Assembly: GCA_965243095.1 (NCBI GenBank)
Contig: OZ251530.1
Location: forward strand, 4,526,001 to 4,590,000
Direction: 5' to 3'
DNA: 64,000 nt
Origin: VXYL01 sp965243095
GTDB taxonomy: Bacteria; Pseudomonadota; Gammaproteobacteria; Pseudomonadales; Azotimanducaceae
Position numbers and translations under genes: made by a program. The notes under the pieces are model-generated. The model had not been told where the DNA came from. It made no database searches and saw only the letters and a program-made list of their open reading frames with translations. Position 1 is the stretch's first letter; the number at the start of each line of letters is the position of its first letter. Positions 17,795 to 26,967 of this stretch are shown one piece after another.

Positions 17795-20761
17795 CTAATC
17801 GGCGGCCGCTTCGCCCAGCCAAATGTCCAACTGCCTCGGCGGCTCGACTTCATCCTGGTACGCCAGCCGCGAGAGGTTGTAAAGCGCCTCGAAGTCGTTG
17901 CTGGACGCGGCCGCTTCGCTCTGCAGATCCACGCCGGTGAAGCGGCGCGACACCGGCAGCACCTCCAGCACCGCCTCGAAGGCGCGGAACAGCCGGGCGT
18001 CCCTGTCCATGCCGGTCTCCGCCAGCAGATCCCGCGCCGCCGCCAGCGAGCGGGTGCGGGAGACGTTGGCCGCGTGGTGCAGCGCGTCGATCATGCCGCG
18101 GCCGCCGTCGGCCGGGCCGAGGCCGCCCCGCGCCGCCCGCGTGACGCTGTCCCACAACCGGAAGTCGCTGCCGCGCTTCTCGCCTAGCCGCTTGGTGATT
18201 TGCGCGTCCATGTCCACACCCACGGCGCGGGCCAGGCGCAGGGCTTCGTCGTAGGCGAACACCGGCGCGCGGAACGCATCCCACGCCAGCACGAAGAAGG
18301 CGGTGACGGCGTCCAAATCCCCTTCCGCCTTCTTGTGCGTGAGCTGCTCCAGACGCCATCGCTTCACTTCGCGGCGGGCGGCGTCCAGCGCGTCCTCGGG
18401 CGTGGCGGCGTAGGGATCCCACTCGTCTTCCAGCATCGCCAGTTGGCGCATCATCTTCGCCGGCGGGCGCTCCCGCGGCGTGCCGCGGCTGAGCGGCCAG
18501 TTGCGGGAGAACTCCTCGAGCGCCGGCCCGAAACACGCGAGGTACAAGTCCACGCCGGAAATGCCCGCCTGTTGGAACTCCGCCACCCGCGTGCGGACGG
18601 CTTCGGCGACGCGGGGTTCCACGTCCTCCCAATAGACGGCGGGCGCATCGCGCACTTCGGCCTCGCGGGGGCGCGGCCGGCAGGCGAGGAACACGGTGCT
18701 GTTGGCCGCCGCCTTGTTGCGGATGTGCAGGCTGCCGCCCGCCTCGGTGTTGATGGGCCAAGACGCGGTGATGACGAAGCCCGCCTCCATCAGCCCCTTG
18801 GTGAGCGCGTCCCACGCGCCGGTGGCCTTGTGCGTGAACATCAGCGTCATGATGCCGTTCGGCTTCAACACGCGCCGGCACTCGGCGAAGATGGCGGCCA
18901 TGCGCTCCTGGTAATCCCGCCCGGCCAAGGCGCGGGCGCCCTTTTCGCCGGCGAACCGCGCCGGGTTGGCGACGGCCTCGTTCTCCTTGTCCGTGAGCTG
19001 GCGCGTGAACAGCTCGGGGAAGACGCGCCCGGCGGTGCGCTTGAGCCAGACGTAGAAGAAGTCCGAGAGTTCGGCGTACATGACGTTGTCGTAGTAAGGC
19101 GGATCCATGACGACGGCGTCGATGCTGGCGTTGGGGATGTGATCGAGGCTGTCGGCGGATTTGCGGGTGATGGTGACTGGTGGCGGCTCGCGTAGCTTTT
19201 CGATGGGCTGCTCGAAGATGTCCTTGCGTTCGCTTGGCGGGTTCAGGAGTTCGACGAGTTCTTTGACGCACTTGGCGGTCTGCGTGAACGCCCAGTCATA
19301 GCCGACGCCCGCGACCAGCGGCGCCATTTCGGCATGCGACCAACAGAAGGCGAAATCGTGTCTGTTGAACGTGTTCGCCACCACCTCGCGTGTCGGCGTC
19401 CAAACCGACATGCGCGAGTTGTAGTTGAGCAGCTTGTCCAAGGCGAGCGCCAAGTAGCCGTAGGCGGCCTTCCGCACTTCGGTGAGCTCTCCTGCTGCTT
19501 GGTCCGCTTCCAGCATCTCCCGAAACACCTCCACGCTGGTGCCGTGGCAAAGCAGTTGCCGTGGCGAGAACAGATCGCGCCACAGCGGCATGCCGTATTG
19601 GATGGGGCGCGGATCATTGCTGTCCGGCGGGAATCGCTCGTTCGGCACAAGGTCCAGCGCCTCCCACTCCGGCAGCTTCTCGGCAAGCCGAGCGCGAATC
19701 TCGGCGCTGTTGTCATCCTCCGCCCGAGGCGCCCGATAGCCGCGTACCCACTTTTCTCGCTGGCGCCCGTTCTTCGCCTCGACCAGCACGCGTTTCTTGA
19801 ACACGACGGCGTATAGCTGTTCGCCCATCCGCCCGGCCTGCGCTTCGGCCTTGATGTGACCCCCGTCAATGACCTTTTCGCAATCCGAGTACGGGCACAG
19901 CCCGTCCCCACGCGCCACCGTCCCTTCCGACTGCTGCTCGGCACTCTCGACGATCTCGAACCGGCACACACGCCCCTCGCTCCCCGGCCCCTCGCCAAGC
20001 TCCGGCACGAGGCGAACGCCTTTCCCGCCCGGCGCCAACCGCCAGTTCGGCGACAACGGCACCAAGCCAGAGCAATACAGGCAGGCGACGGTGCGAGCGT
20101 GGAGGTAGCCCGAAATCAAGACGTCGTCCGGTTCCTCCGGGAAGACGCCGTCGTACTTCGCTTCCGCGTGGCCAACGAACGCCGTTGCCACTTGCTGGAA
20201 GGCATCGACGAGAGCGGGCCCGTACCGCGCCGGCCAGGCAACCGTCGCGTGTTCGATTAGCGCCGCCACGGCATTCACGTCGTTCGCGTTGCTCGCCAGC
20301 CCCAGCCGGATGGCTTCCAACGGTACGCTGCCGCCACCCGCGGTGGGATCCAGCACGATTGGATCGCCATCCACGCTCCGCGCCACCCACCCCTTTTCCT
20401 TCGTGGAAAGAGCGTGTTGAAACGCCCGCGCGTACCCGAAGCCGCCGTCAGCAAGCCGCTCCCCTTTCCGGCTGGCTTCGGCAATCCGCGCCTTGGCAAT
20501 CAGCGGATCTCCGTGGATGCCGATGGCATGAAGAAACGCCGCCCGGTCAGCGTCGGACGGCAACAGCGACGCCAGCACCGCCGCCCTTGACGCCACCAAG
20601 GGCCGCCGCGCCCACCATACATGCAGCCGGTTCGGCGCCGGAAACGGCGTCATCGGCGTTCGCTCCCGGGTGCTCTCGATGCCGATCTCGGCGATGGGCA
20701 GCCAGCGTTCAATCAGGCGAACGTCAGGCACACCCTTCCCCGCGGAAAGCTCACCGGACAT
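17795..20761 (-). CDS. DUF1156-containing adenine-specific DNA methyltransferase (COG1743 type)
   Basis: About 988 residues. The N-terminal DUF1156 signature LHVWWARRPLVASRAAVLAS is clear; VLDPTAGGGSVPLEAIRLG is the AdoMet-binding motif; a Zn-ribbon is suggested by ARTVACLYC and GLCPYSDC; the catalytic motif is DPPYYDNVMYAELSDFFYVW. Members are N6-adenine methylases found in defence islands, usually with DUF499 ATPase and helicase/nuclease genes; none of those is adjacent here, so this copy looks orphan. The ATG at 20761 overlaps by 11 bp the stop of a small antitoxin-like gene, implying coupled translation. Confidence 0.87.
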   Translation of the reverse strand: MSGELSAGKGVPDVRLIERWLPIAEIGIESTRERTPMTPFPAPNRLHVWWARRPLVASRAAVLASLLPSDADRAAFLHAIGIHGDPLIAKARIAEASRKGERLADGGFGYARAFQHALSTKEKGWVARSVDGDPIVLDPTAGGGSVPLEAIRLGLASNANDVNAVAALIEHATVAWPARYGPALVDAFQQVATAFVGHAEAKYDGVFPEEPDDVLISGYLHARTVACLYCSGLVPLSPNWRLAPGGKGVRLVPELGEGPGSEGRVCRFEIVESAEQQSEGTVARGDGLCPYSDCEKVIDGGHIKAEAQAGRMGEQLYAVVFKKRVLVEAKNGRQREKWVRGYRAPRAEDDNSAEIRARLAEKLPEWEALDLVPNERFPPDSNDPRPIQYGMPLWRDLFSPRQLLCHGTSVEVFREMLEADQAAGELTEVRKAAYGYLALALDKLLNYNSRMSVWTPTREVVANTFNRHDFAFCWSHAEMAPLVAGVGYDWAFTQTAKCVKELVELLNPPSERKDIFEQPIEKLREPPPVTITRKSADSLDHIPNASIDAVVMDPPYYDNVMYAELSDFFYVWLKRTAGRVFPELFTRQLTDKENEAVANPARFAGEKGARALAGRDYQERMAAIFAECRRVLKPNGIMTLMFTHKATGAWDALTKGLMEAGFVITASWPINTEAGGSLHIRNKAAANSTVFLACRPRPREAEVRDAPAVYWEDVEPRVAEAVRTRVAEFQQAGISGVDLYLACFGPALEEFSRNWPLSRGTPRERPPAKMMRQLAMLEDEWDPYAATPEDALDAARREVKRWRLEQLTHKKAEGDLDAVTAFFVLAWDAFRAPVFAYDEALRLARAVGVDMDAQITKRLGEKRGSDFRLWDSVTRAARGGLGPADGGRGMIDALHHAANVSRTRSLAAARDLLAETGMDRDARLFRAFEAVLEVLPVSRRFTGVDLQSEAAASSNDFEALYNLSRLAYQDEVEPPRQLDIWLGEAAAD

Positions 20762-20990
20762 GCAACTCGTCGCGAGTCCATGTTGCGGCGCCTCGTCCGG
20801 CATGCACGGTCTCCGACAGCGCCAACAGCCTATCCACTGCTCGACGCCGCCGTGTTGTGTCCACCCGGGACCGCAAGAACCTCCGCAGGACCGCGTTCAC
20901 GGCAGTGTTTTCCGCAAGCGCCCGCATCGGCGCCCGCTTGGGAATCTCGTCTTGCACGGTGATGGTTCGGTTCAGAGGTGGTGTTCTCAC
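20751..20990 (-). CDS. Ribbon-helix-helix (VapB-like) antitoxin, small
   Basis: 79 residues from GTG 20990 (another GTG lies at 20996). NRTITVQDEI is a typical RHH beta-strand/helix start, RALAENTAVNAVLRRFLRS the second helix, and the tail WTRDELHVR matches the C-terminal ending common in VapB-type antitoxins. The expected PIN toxin does not follow; instead the DUF1156 methyltransferase gene starts inside this gene's last codons. An inverted repeat at 21009-21021 lies 18 bp upstream and could be its operator. Not certain, but the pattern is hard to explain by chance. Confidence 0.6.
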   Translation of the reverse strand: MRTPPLNRTITVQDEIPKRAPMRALAENTAVNAVLRRFLRSRVDTTRRRRAVDRLLALSETVHAGRGAATWTRDELHVR

Positions 20991-21008
20991 CAACACGGTA
21001 CAACGTAG

Positions 21009-21021
21009 CACGGAATCCGTG
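21009..21021. promoter_or_regulatory. Palindrome CACGGAATCCGTG, candidate operator of the RHH gene
   Basis: Six-base arms around a central A, with an overlapping CGGAA...TTCCG inverted repeat (21011-21026). It lies just upstream of the minus-strand RHH antitoxin and about 80 bp before the acyl-CoA dehydrogenase start on the other strand. RHH antitoxins commonly autorepress through such sites. Confidence 0.35.
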
Positions 21022-21101
21022 TTCCGCAACGTGAGCTTGAGTTTGTCGGCCAAATGGCCGATCCTTCGCGCCACGCTTGGGGAGTTGGCGGAGGAGAAGC
21101 G

Positions 21102-22256
21102 ATGACGGTTGAGGGCTTTCGCGCTGAGGCGCGGGATTGGCTGGAGGAGAACTGCCCGGCGGGGGTTCGCGCCGGCGGCCGGGCTGGGGCCGACGACCAT
21201 CGGGTTTGGCGCGAGCGCTTGATCGAGAAGGGTTGGTCCGCGCCCACTTGGCCCACCGAGTACGGCGGCGGCGGGTTGGACAACGCCGAGTACATGGCGC
21301 TGATTCAGGAGTTGCGGCGGTTGCGGGCGCCGGTGCCGTTTGGCGGCATGGGGTTGTCGCTCATCGGGCCGACGCTGCTGGAGCTCGGCACGCCGGAGCA
21401 GAAAAGCCGCCACCTGCCGCCCATCGTGCGCGGCGAGGTGAACTGGTGCCAAGGCTACAGCGAGCCGAGTTCCGGCTCGGATCTGGCCAGCTTGCGCACC
21501 CGCGCCGTGGACAACGGCGATCACTTCGTCATCAACGGGCAGAAAATCTGGACTTCCGGGGCGCAAGTGGCGGATTGGATGTTCGCGCTGGTGCGCACGG
21601 ACCCGGATGTTCCCAAGCACGAGGGCATCAGTTTCGTGCTGCTCACCATGCGTCAACCCGGCGTCACGGTGAAGCCGATTCGCCTGATCAGCGGCAACTC
21701 GCCGTTCTGCGAGACCTTCTTCGACAACGCCATCGCCCGCAAGGACGACTTGGTGGGCGAACTGAACAAGGGCTGGACGGTGGGCAAGCGCCTGCTGCAG
21801 TTCGAGCGCGGCAGCATGGCCACCTTGGTGGGCGGTGCCGCGGTGCGCGAAGCCGGGCCGACGTTGGAAGGCGAGGCGAAGAAATACCTGGGCGACGCGA
21901 ACGGGCGCATCGCCGACGGCGCGGTGCGCGAGCGCGTCATCGCCCACAACATCAACGACCAGGCGTTCCGCCTGACGCAGCGGCGCACGGTGGAGGAAGC
22001 CAAGGACGGGCGCACGCCCGGCCCCGCCACGTCCATCTTCAAGATGTACGGCACGGAGTTGCAGCAGGACAAAGCCGCGCTGTTCGTGGAGATGCGGGGC
22101 ACGCAGGGCCTTGGCTGGGAAGGCGACGGTTTCGACGCGAGGGAACTGGGCGATGCCCGCGCCTTCCTCGCCGGCCGCGCCGCCTCCATCTACTCCGGCA
22201 GCAACGAGATTCAACGCAACATCGTCGCCAAGCGCGTGCTGGGGCTGCCCGATTGA
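21102..22256 (+). CDS. Acyl-CoA dehydrogenase
   Basis: 384 residues. FAD-dependent alpha,beta-dehydrogenation of an acyl-CoA. Signatures: WCQGYSEPSSGSDLASLRT (FAD/substrate site), NGQKIWTSGAQVADWMF, and the C-terminal IQRNIVAKRVLGLP ending. Start ATG 21102 has a good ribosome site (GGAGGAGAAGCG). The substrate chain length cannot be told. Next gene starts 16 bp after its stop on the same strand. Confidence 0.92.
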   Translation: MTVEGFRAEARDWLEENCPAGVRAGGRAGADDHRVWRERLIEKGWSAPTWPTEYGGGGLDNAEYMALIQELRRLRAPVPFGGMGLSLIGPTLLELGTPEQKSRHLPPIVRGEVNWCQGYSEPSSGSDLASLRTRAVDNGDHFVINGQKIWTSGAQVADWMFALVRTDPDVPKHEGISFVLLTMRQPGVTVKPIRLISGNSPFCETFFDNAIARKDDLVGELNKGWTVGKRLLQFERGSMATLVGGAAVREAGPTLEGEAKKYLGDANGRIADGAVRERVIAHNINDQAFRLTQRRTVEEAKDGRTPGPATSIFKMYGTELQQDKAALFVEMRGTQGLGWEGDGFDARELGDARAFLAGRAASIYSGSNEIQRNIVAKRVLGLPD

Positions 22257-22272
22257 CGTTCGAGCCGCTGTC

Positions 22273-24441
22273 TTGCGCCCGCGCCGAAACTTCGCACTGC
22301 TCACCACGGTGGCTTTGGCCAGCTGTACGCCGGTGAGCGATCCGCCAACGCCCACGCCGCCGCAGGCCGAGCGCCGCGCTTGGGCGCAAACCGTGCATGG
22401 CGTCACCATCGAAGATCCGTATCACTGGTTGAAGGACCAGAGCTACCCCAAGGTGGACGACGCCGACGTGCTGGCGTATCTGCGGGCGGAGAACGACTAC
22501 TTCGAGGCGATGATGGCGCCGCGACAGCCGCTGGTGGAGGAGATCTTCGCCGAGATCAAGGGGCGGCAGGAGCAAGACGAGGCCGGGGTGCCGGTGGAGA
22601 AGGACGGCTACTATTACCAGTGGCGGTTCGAGCCGGGTGGCCAGTACCGTATTTGGTCGCGTTGGCCGGCGGAGGGCGCCGATGCCGCGGACGGCCCCAC
22701 CGAGGACGCGCAGGTGATCTTGGACGAGCCGGCGCTGGCCCGGGAGACCGAGTATTTCCGGCTGGGGGCTTTGGCCGCCTCCAACGACGGCCGCTTGCTG
22801 GCGTACAGCACGGACACCAACGGTGCCGAGCGCTACACGCTGCGGGTGAAGGACTTGAACACGGGCGAGCTGCTTGGCGACGCCATAGAGAACACCCAAG
22901 GCGACCCGGTGTGGACGGCCGACGATTCGGCCTTCTTCTACACCGTGGTGGACGAGGAGTGGCGGCCCTACCAAGTGCGCCTGCACACCCTCGGAGCGCC
23001 GGTTGCGGACGACCGGGTGATCTACGAGGAGCAAGATTCCGGCTTCTTCGTCGACGTGGGGCGCACGGCTTCCCGACGCTACGTGGTCATCTCCACCGGC
23101 GACCATGTGACCAGCGAAGCGCGCCTCGTCCCCGCCGACGATCCGGCGCGGGCGCCGCGGATGGTCTCGCCGCGGCGCGCGCAGCACGAGTACACGGTGG
23201 ACCACCAAGGCGACCGCTTCGTCATCAAAACCAACGATACGCACAAGAATGCCCGCTTGGTCGTCGCCCCGGAGGACGACCCGTCCGAGGCGGTTTGGCG
23301 CACCCTCGTGCCGGCGTCCGACGAGCGCTACCTCATCGACTTCCACGTGTTCCAGGATTTCGTGGCGGTGAAGGAGCGCATCGCCGGCATCGACGAGATC
23401 CGCCTGCTGCGGGGCGAGGGCGGCGGCGAACCGCTCGAACAAAGCATCGCGTTCCCGGAACAGGCGCGCACCGTAGGCTTCGGCGACAACGAGGAATACG
23501 CCGCCAACACGCTGCGCCTGCACTACACCTCGCTGACCACGCCGAACACGGTGTACGACTACCACCTGCCCAGCGGCGAACTCCGCCAACGCAAGCAGCA
23601 GCGCATCCCCAGCGGCTACGACCGCTCGCGCTATGTCACGGAGCGCCTGACCGCCACCGCCCGCGACGGCACGCAAGTGCCCGTCTCCATCGTCCACGCC
23701 CGCGGCGTGGCGCGCGACGGCTCGGCGCCGCTGTACCTGTACGGCTACGGCGCCTACGGCCACGCCACGATGCCGCGTTTCTCCACCACGCGCCTGTCGC
23801 TGCTGGAGCGCGGCTTCGTGTTCGCCATCGCCCACGTGCGCGGCGGCGACGAACTCGGCTACCACTGGTACGAGGCCGGCAAGCTGGACAAGCGCACCAA
23901 CACGTTCAACGATTTCGTGGATGTCGCCCGCCATCTCGTCGCCGAAGGCATCGGCGCGCCCGGGCGCATCGCCATCAGCGGCGGCAGCGCCGGGGGCGAG
24001 CTGGTGGCTGCGGCGCTGAACCAAGCGCCGGAGCTTTGGGGCGCGGTGGCCGCGCATGTGCCGTTCGTGGACGTGTTGAACACGATGCTGGACACGTCGT
24101 TGCCGCTGACGCCCATCGAGTGGCCGGAATGGGGCAATCCGGGGGAGGACGAAGCGGCGTTCGAGCTCATCCGCTCCTATTCGCCGTATGATCAGCTGCA
24201 GGCGGGCCGTTATCCGCCCATGCTGGTAACCGCCGGCCTCAACGATCCACGCGTGACCTACTGGGAACCGGCCAAATACGTCGCCAAGTTGCGCACCCTC
24301 AAGCAAGGCGACAGCCCGCTGCTGCTGAAGACCAACATGGGCGCCGGGCACGGCGGCAAGTCCGGCCGCTTCGACTCGCTGCGGGAAGTGGCCGAGGAGT
24401 ACGCTTTCATTCTCTGGGCACTTCAGGAGGGTGCCTCTTAG
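22273..24441 (+). CDS. ptrB: Oligopeptidase B-like S9A serine peptidase with lipoprotein signal
   Basis: About 722 residues. Cleaves peptides after basic residues in the family. The N-terminal propeller begins VHGVTIEDPYHWLKD; the C-terminal alpha/beta hydrolase has GGSAGGELVAAALN (nucleophile Ser), LNDPRV (Asp) and GAGHGGKSGRF (His), and PIEWPEWGNP is diagnostic of oligopeptidase B. Start TTG 22273 is chosen because it gives RPRRNFALLTTVALASC with a textbook lipobox. Most oligopeptidase B enzymes are cytoplasmic, so this copy would be membrane-anchored in the periplasm. The start is the weakest point of the call. Confidence 0.87.
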   Translation: MRPRRNFALLTTVALASCTPVSDPPTPTPPQAERRAWAQTVHGVTIEDPYHWLKDQSYPKVDDADVLAYLRAENDYFEAMMAPRQPLVEEIFAEIKGRQEQDEAGVPVEKDGYYYQWRFEPGGQYRIWSRWPAEGADAADGPTEDAQVILDEPALARETEYFRLGALAASNDGRLLAYSTDTNGAERYTLRVKDLNTGELLGDAIENTQGDPVWTADDSAFFYTVVDEEWRPYQVRLHTLGAPVADDRVIYEEQDSGFFVDVGRTASRRYVVISTGDHVTSEARLVPADDPARAPRMVSPRRAQHEYTVDHQGDRFVIKTNDTHKNARLVVAPEDDPSEAVWRTLVPASDERYLIDFHVFQDFVAVKERIAGIDEIRLLRGEGGGEPLEQSIAFPEQARTVGFGDNEEYAANTLRLHYTSLTTPNTVYDYHLPSGELRQRKQQRIPSGYDRSRYVTERLTATARDGTQVPVSIVHARGVARDGSAPLYLYGYGAYGHATMPRFSTTRLSLLERGFVFAIAHVRGGDELGYHWYEAGKLDKRTNTFNDFVDVARHLVAEGIGAPGRIAISGGSAGGELVAAALNQAPELWGAVAAHVPFVDVLNTMLDTSLPLTPIEWPEWGNPGEDEAAFELIRSYSPYDQLQAGRYPPMLVTAGLNDPRVTYWEPAKYVAKLRTLKQGDSPLLLKTNMGAGHGGKSGRFDSLREVAEEYAFILWALQEGAS

Positions 24442-24484
24442 AGTCAGCGGCGGCGACGTAGCGGGACGCCGGAGTAGAGAAGCC

Positions 24485-26140
24485 ATGTTGCGCGCGTTGC
24501 GCATCTCGAATTTCGCCTTGGTCGCGGAGCTGGACATCGAGTTCGGCCCGGGGCTCACCGTCATCACCGGCGAATCCGGCGCCGGCAAATCCATCTTGTT
24601 GGATGCGCTGTCGCTGGTGCTCGGCGCCCGGGTGCGCCGCTCGCAACTGCGGCCGGGCGCGGACGCCTGCGACGTCAGCGCCGAGTTCGACGTGGGCGAA
24701 CACCCGCATACGCACCAGGAGTTGGCCTCGCTCGACCTGCTCACGCCCGAAGATGAACGCACCTGTCTGGTGCGGCGCTCGGCCGGCGAAAAGCGCTCGC
24801 GGGCGTTCGTCAACGGCGTGCCCACCACGTTGGCCGCCCTGCGCACCTTGACCGAACCGTTGGTGGACATCCACGGCCAGAGCGAACACCGGCAACTGCT
24901 GCTCCGCGAAACGCAGCGCCGGCTGCTGGACGAATTCGGGGTTTCCGCGGGGTTGGTGGAGACCGTCGCGGAAAGCCACCGCGGGCGCGAGGAACACGCC
25001 GCCCGCCTCGCCGAAGCCCGCGTCGCGCTGACCGAAGCCGCCGACCGGCTCAGCCTGCTGCGCTATCAAGTCGATGAGCTCGCGGCCCTTGGCGACATCG
25101 TGGATCGCGCCGAGGAAATCGCAGCCGAACACAAGCGCCTGCACCGGGCGCAGGAACTGTTGGCCAGCGCCGGGGCAGCGCAAACCGAGATCGAGGAGGA
25201 ACTGCTGGCCGGCGTGGCGCGTTTGGCCGACCGCCTGGAGCGGAACGACGACGAAGCGCTCGCCGGCGCGACGGCGCTGCTGCTTTCCGCGCAGACCCAC
25301 TTGGAGGAGGCGCTTGGCGAACTGCGCGGTTATCTGGCGTCCTTCCCCGAGGACGATTCCCGCCTGGTCGAGTTGGATCAACAGTTGACGACGCTGCACG
25401 ACATGGCGCGCAAGCACGGCGTTGCGGCGTCCGACCTCGGAGGGAGGTTGGCCTCGCTGAGCGCGGAGTTGGCCGGCATCACCAGCCAGGAAGCCGACAT
25501 CGAAGCCCTCGAAGCGCAAGCCAGCGCCGCCGCCGAGCGTTTCCAAACCTCCGCCAAGGCGTTGTCGCGGGAGCGCCGCGCCGCCGCCGAGCCGTTTTGC
25601 GCCGAGGTCAACGCCGTGTTGGCGGAGCTCGGCTTCCCGGACGCCACGCTGCAAGTGCGGTTCGCGCCGGCCGAGTCCGCCGCCGGTTTGGAGCAGGTGG
25701 AGTTCCAAGTGCGAACCAATCCGCGCTTTCCCCCCGGCCCGTTGGCCAACATCGCGTCCGGCGGCGAGTTGGCGCGCATCAGCCTCGCCATCGACGTGGT
25801 GGCGGCGGCGCGTTCGAAGCTCCCGTGCCTGATTCTCGACGAAGCGGACGTGGGCGTGGGCGGCACCGGCGCGGATGTGCTCGGCCGCCTGCTGCGCCGC
25901 CTCGCCGCGAACACCCAGGTGATCGCCGTCACCCACGCGCCGCAGATCGCCGCGTTGGGCGACGCCCACCTCAAGGTTTCCAAGACCAGCGCCCACGACA
26001 CCGCCATCGAAGTGCTCGCCGGCGCCGAGCGAACGGAGGAACTCGCGCGCATGCTCGGCGGTCGAACCGTAACCGAGGATTCCCGCGCCTACGCCCGCAC
26101 GCTGCTCACCGAGGCCGCCGAAGCCGGCGAAGCCGCGTGA
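24485..26140 (+). CDS. recN: DNA repair protein RecN (SMC-like ATPase)
   Basis: 551 residues, the normal RecN length. Walker A ITGESGAGKSILLDALSLV near residue 30; a long coiled-coil middle; signature NIASGGELARISLAIDVV and Walker B CLILDEADVGVGGTGADVLG near the C-terminus, with TQVIAVTHAPQIAALGD. Acts in double-strand-break repair. ATG 24485 is preferred over an upstream in-frame codon because homologues begin MLRALRISNFAL. Upstream of bamE, as in many gammaproteobacteria. Confidence 0.95.
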   Translation: MLRALRISNFALVAELDIEFGPGLTVITGESGAGKSILLDALSLVLGARVRRSQLRPGADACDVSAEFDVGEHPHTHQELASLDLLTPEDERTCLVRRSAGEKRSRAFVNGVPTTLAALRTLTEPLVDIHGQSEHRQLLLRETQRRLLDEFGVSAGLVETVAESHRGREEHAARLAEARVALTEAADRLSLLRYQVDELAALGDIVDRAEEIAAEHKRLHRAQELLASAGAAQTEIEEELLAGVARLADRLERNDDEALAGATALLLSAQTHLEEALGELRGYLASFPEDDSRLVELDQQLTTLHDMARKHGVAASDLGGRLASLSAELAGITSQEADIEALEAQASAAAERFQTSAKALSRERRAAAEPFCAEVNAVLAELGFPDATLQVRFAPAESAAGLEQVEFQVRTNPRFPPGPLANIASGGELARISLAIDVVAAARSKLPCLILDEADVGVGGTGADVLGRLLRRLAANTQVIAVTHAPQIAALGDAHLKVSKTSAHDTAIEVLAGAERTEELARMLGGRTVTEDSRAYARTLLTEAAEAGEAA

Positions 26141-26179
26141 ACCGCCATCGCGCCCCGCTTTCGAGTACCATTCGCGCCC

Positions 26180-26575
26180 ATGCCTTCCACCGTTAAGCCC
26201 AAGATGCGCCCACTAGGGCGCGCGTTGCTGCTGGTGGCTGTGGTGGCGGGCCTAGCCGCCACGCAGAGTTCGTGCAGCCTCTACCGAATCACCGTGCAGC
26301 AGGGCAACGTCATCACCCAGGACATGGTGGATCGGCTCAAGCCCGGCATGACCCGCGAGCAGGTGGCCTACATCATGGGCGAGCCGGTGGTGCGCAACCC
26401 CTTCAACGAAGACCAATGGGACTACGTGTACACGCTAGAGGTGCCCGGCCGCACCGAACGCCAACGAAAACTGTCGCTGTTTTTCAACGAGGGCGTGCTC
26501 TCGCATCTCACCGGCGACTTCAAGCCCGCCGGCGATGCGGAAGACGGGGACGGCGAAAGCGGGGAAGAAGATTAA
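26180..26575 (+). CDS. bamE: Outer membrane assembly lipoprotein BamE (SmpA/OmlA)
   Basis: 131 residues. Signal peptide ALLLVAVVAGLAATQSSC gives a lipoprotein; the mature part has the BamE fold signature QGNVITQDMVDRLKPGMTRE, VAYIMGEPVVRNPF and WDYVYTLEVPG. Component of the Bam complex that inserts outer-membrane proteins. An acidic tail (DAEDGDGESGEED) extends beyond the usual end. 39 bp after recN and 5 bp before hisI. Confidence 0.94.
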   Translation: MPSTVKPKMRPLGRALLLVAVVAGLAATQSSCSLYRITVQQGNVITQDMVDRLKPGMTREQVAYIMGEPVVRNPFNEDQWDYVYTLEVPGRTERQRKLSLFFNEGVLSHLTGDFKPAGDAEDGDGESGEED

Positions 26576-26580
26576 AGATC

Positions 26581-26967
26581 ATGGACGGCCCCGATTTCGC
26601 CAAGTCCGAGCTGGTGCCGGTGATCGCCCAAGACGCCGACACCAGCCAAGTGCTGATGCTCGCCTACATGAACGCCGACGCCTACGCCGAGACGCTGCGC
26701 ACACGGCGCGTCTGCTACTACAGTCGCAGCCGCCAGCGGCTGTGGCGCAAAGGCGAGGAGAGCGGCCACGTGCAGCGGCTGCGGCGCATCTACTACGACT
26801 GCGACGCCGACACCGTGCTCGTGCAAGTGGAGCAGGTCGGCGGCGCCGCCTGCCACGAAGGCTACGCGAGCTGCTTCTTCCGCGAGGTCGATCCGGCCAG
26901 CGGCGAGGCGGCGGTGATCGCCGAGCGCGTCTTCGACCCGGCCGAGGTGTATCGACGCCGATCATGA
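26581..26967 (+). CDS. hisI: Phosphoribosyl-AMP cyclohydrolase
   Basis: 128 residues, third step of histidine synthesis. Conserved LMLAYMNADAYAETL, CYYSRSRQRLWRKGEESGH, YYDCDADTVLVQVEQ and the metal-binding Cys in GGAACHEGYASCF. Without a HisE domain, so the pyrophosphohydrolase must be encoded elsewhere. Its TGA overlaps the hisG ATG (ATGA at 26964). Confidence 0.95.
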   Translation: MDGPDFAKSELVPVIAQDADTSQVLMLAYMNADAYAETLRTRRVCYYSRSRQRLWRKGEESGHVQRLRRIYYDCDADTVLVQVEQVGGAACHEGYASCFFREVDPASGEAAVIAERVFDPAEVYRRRS

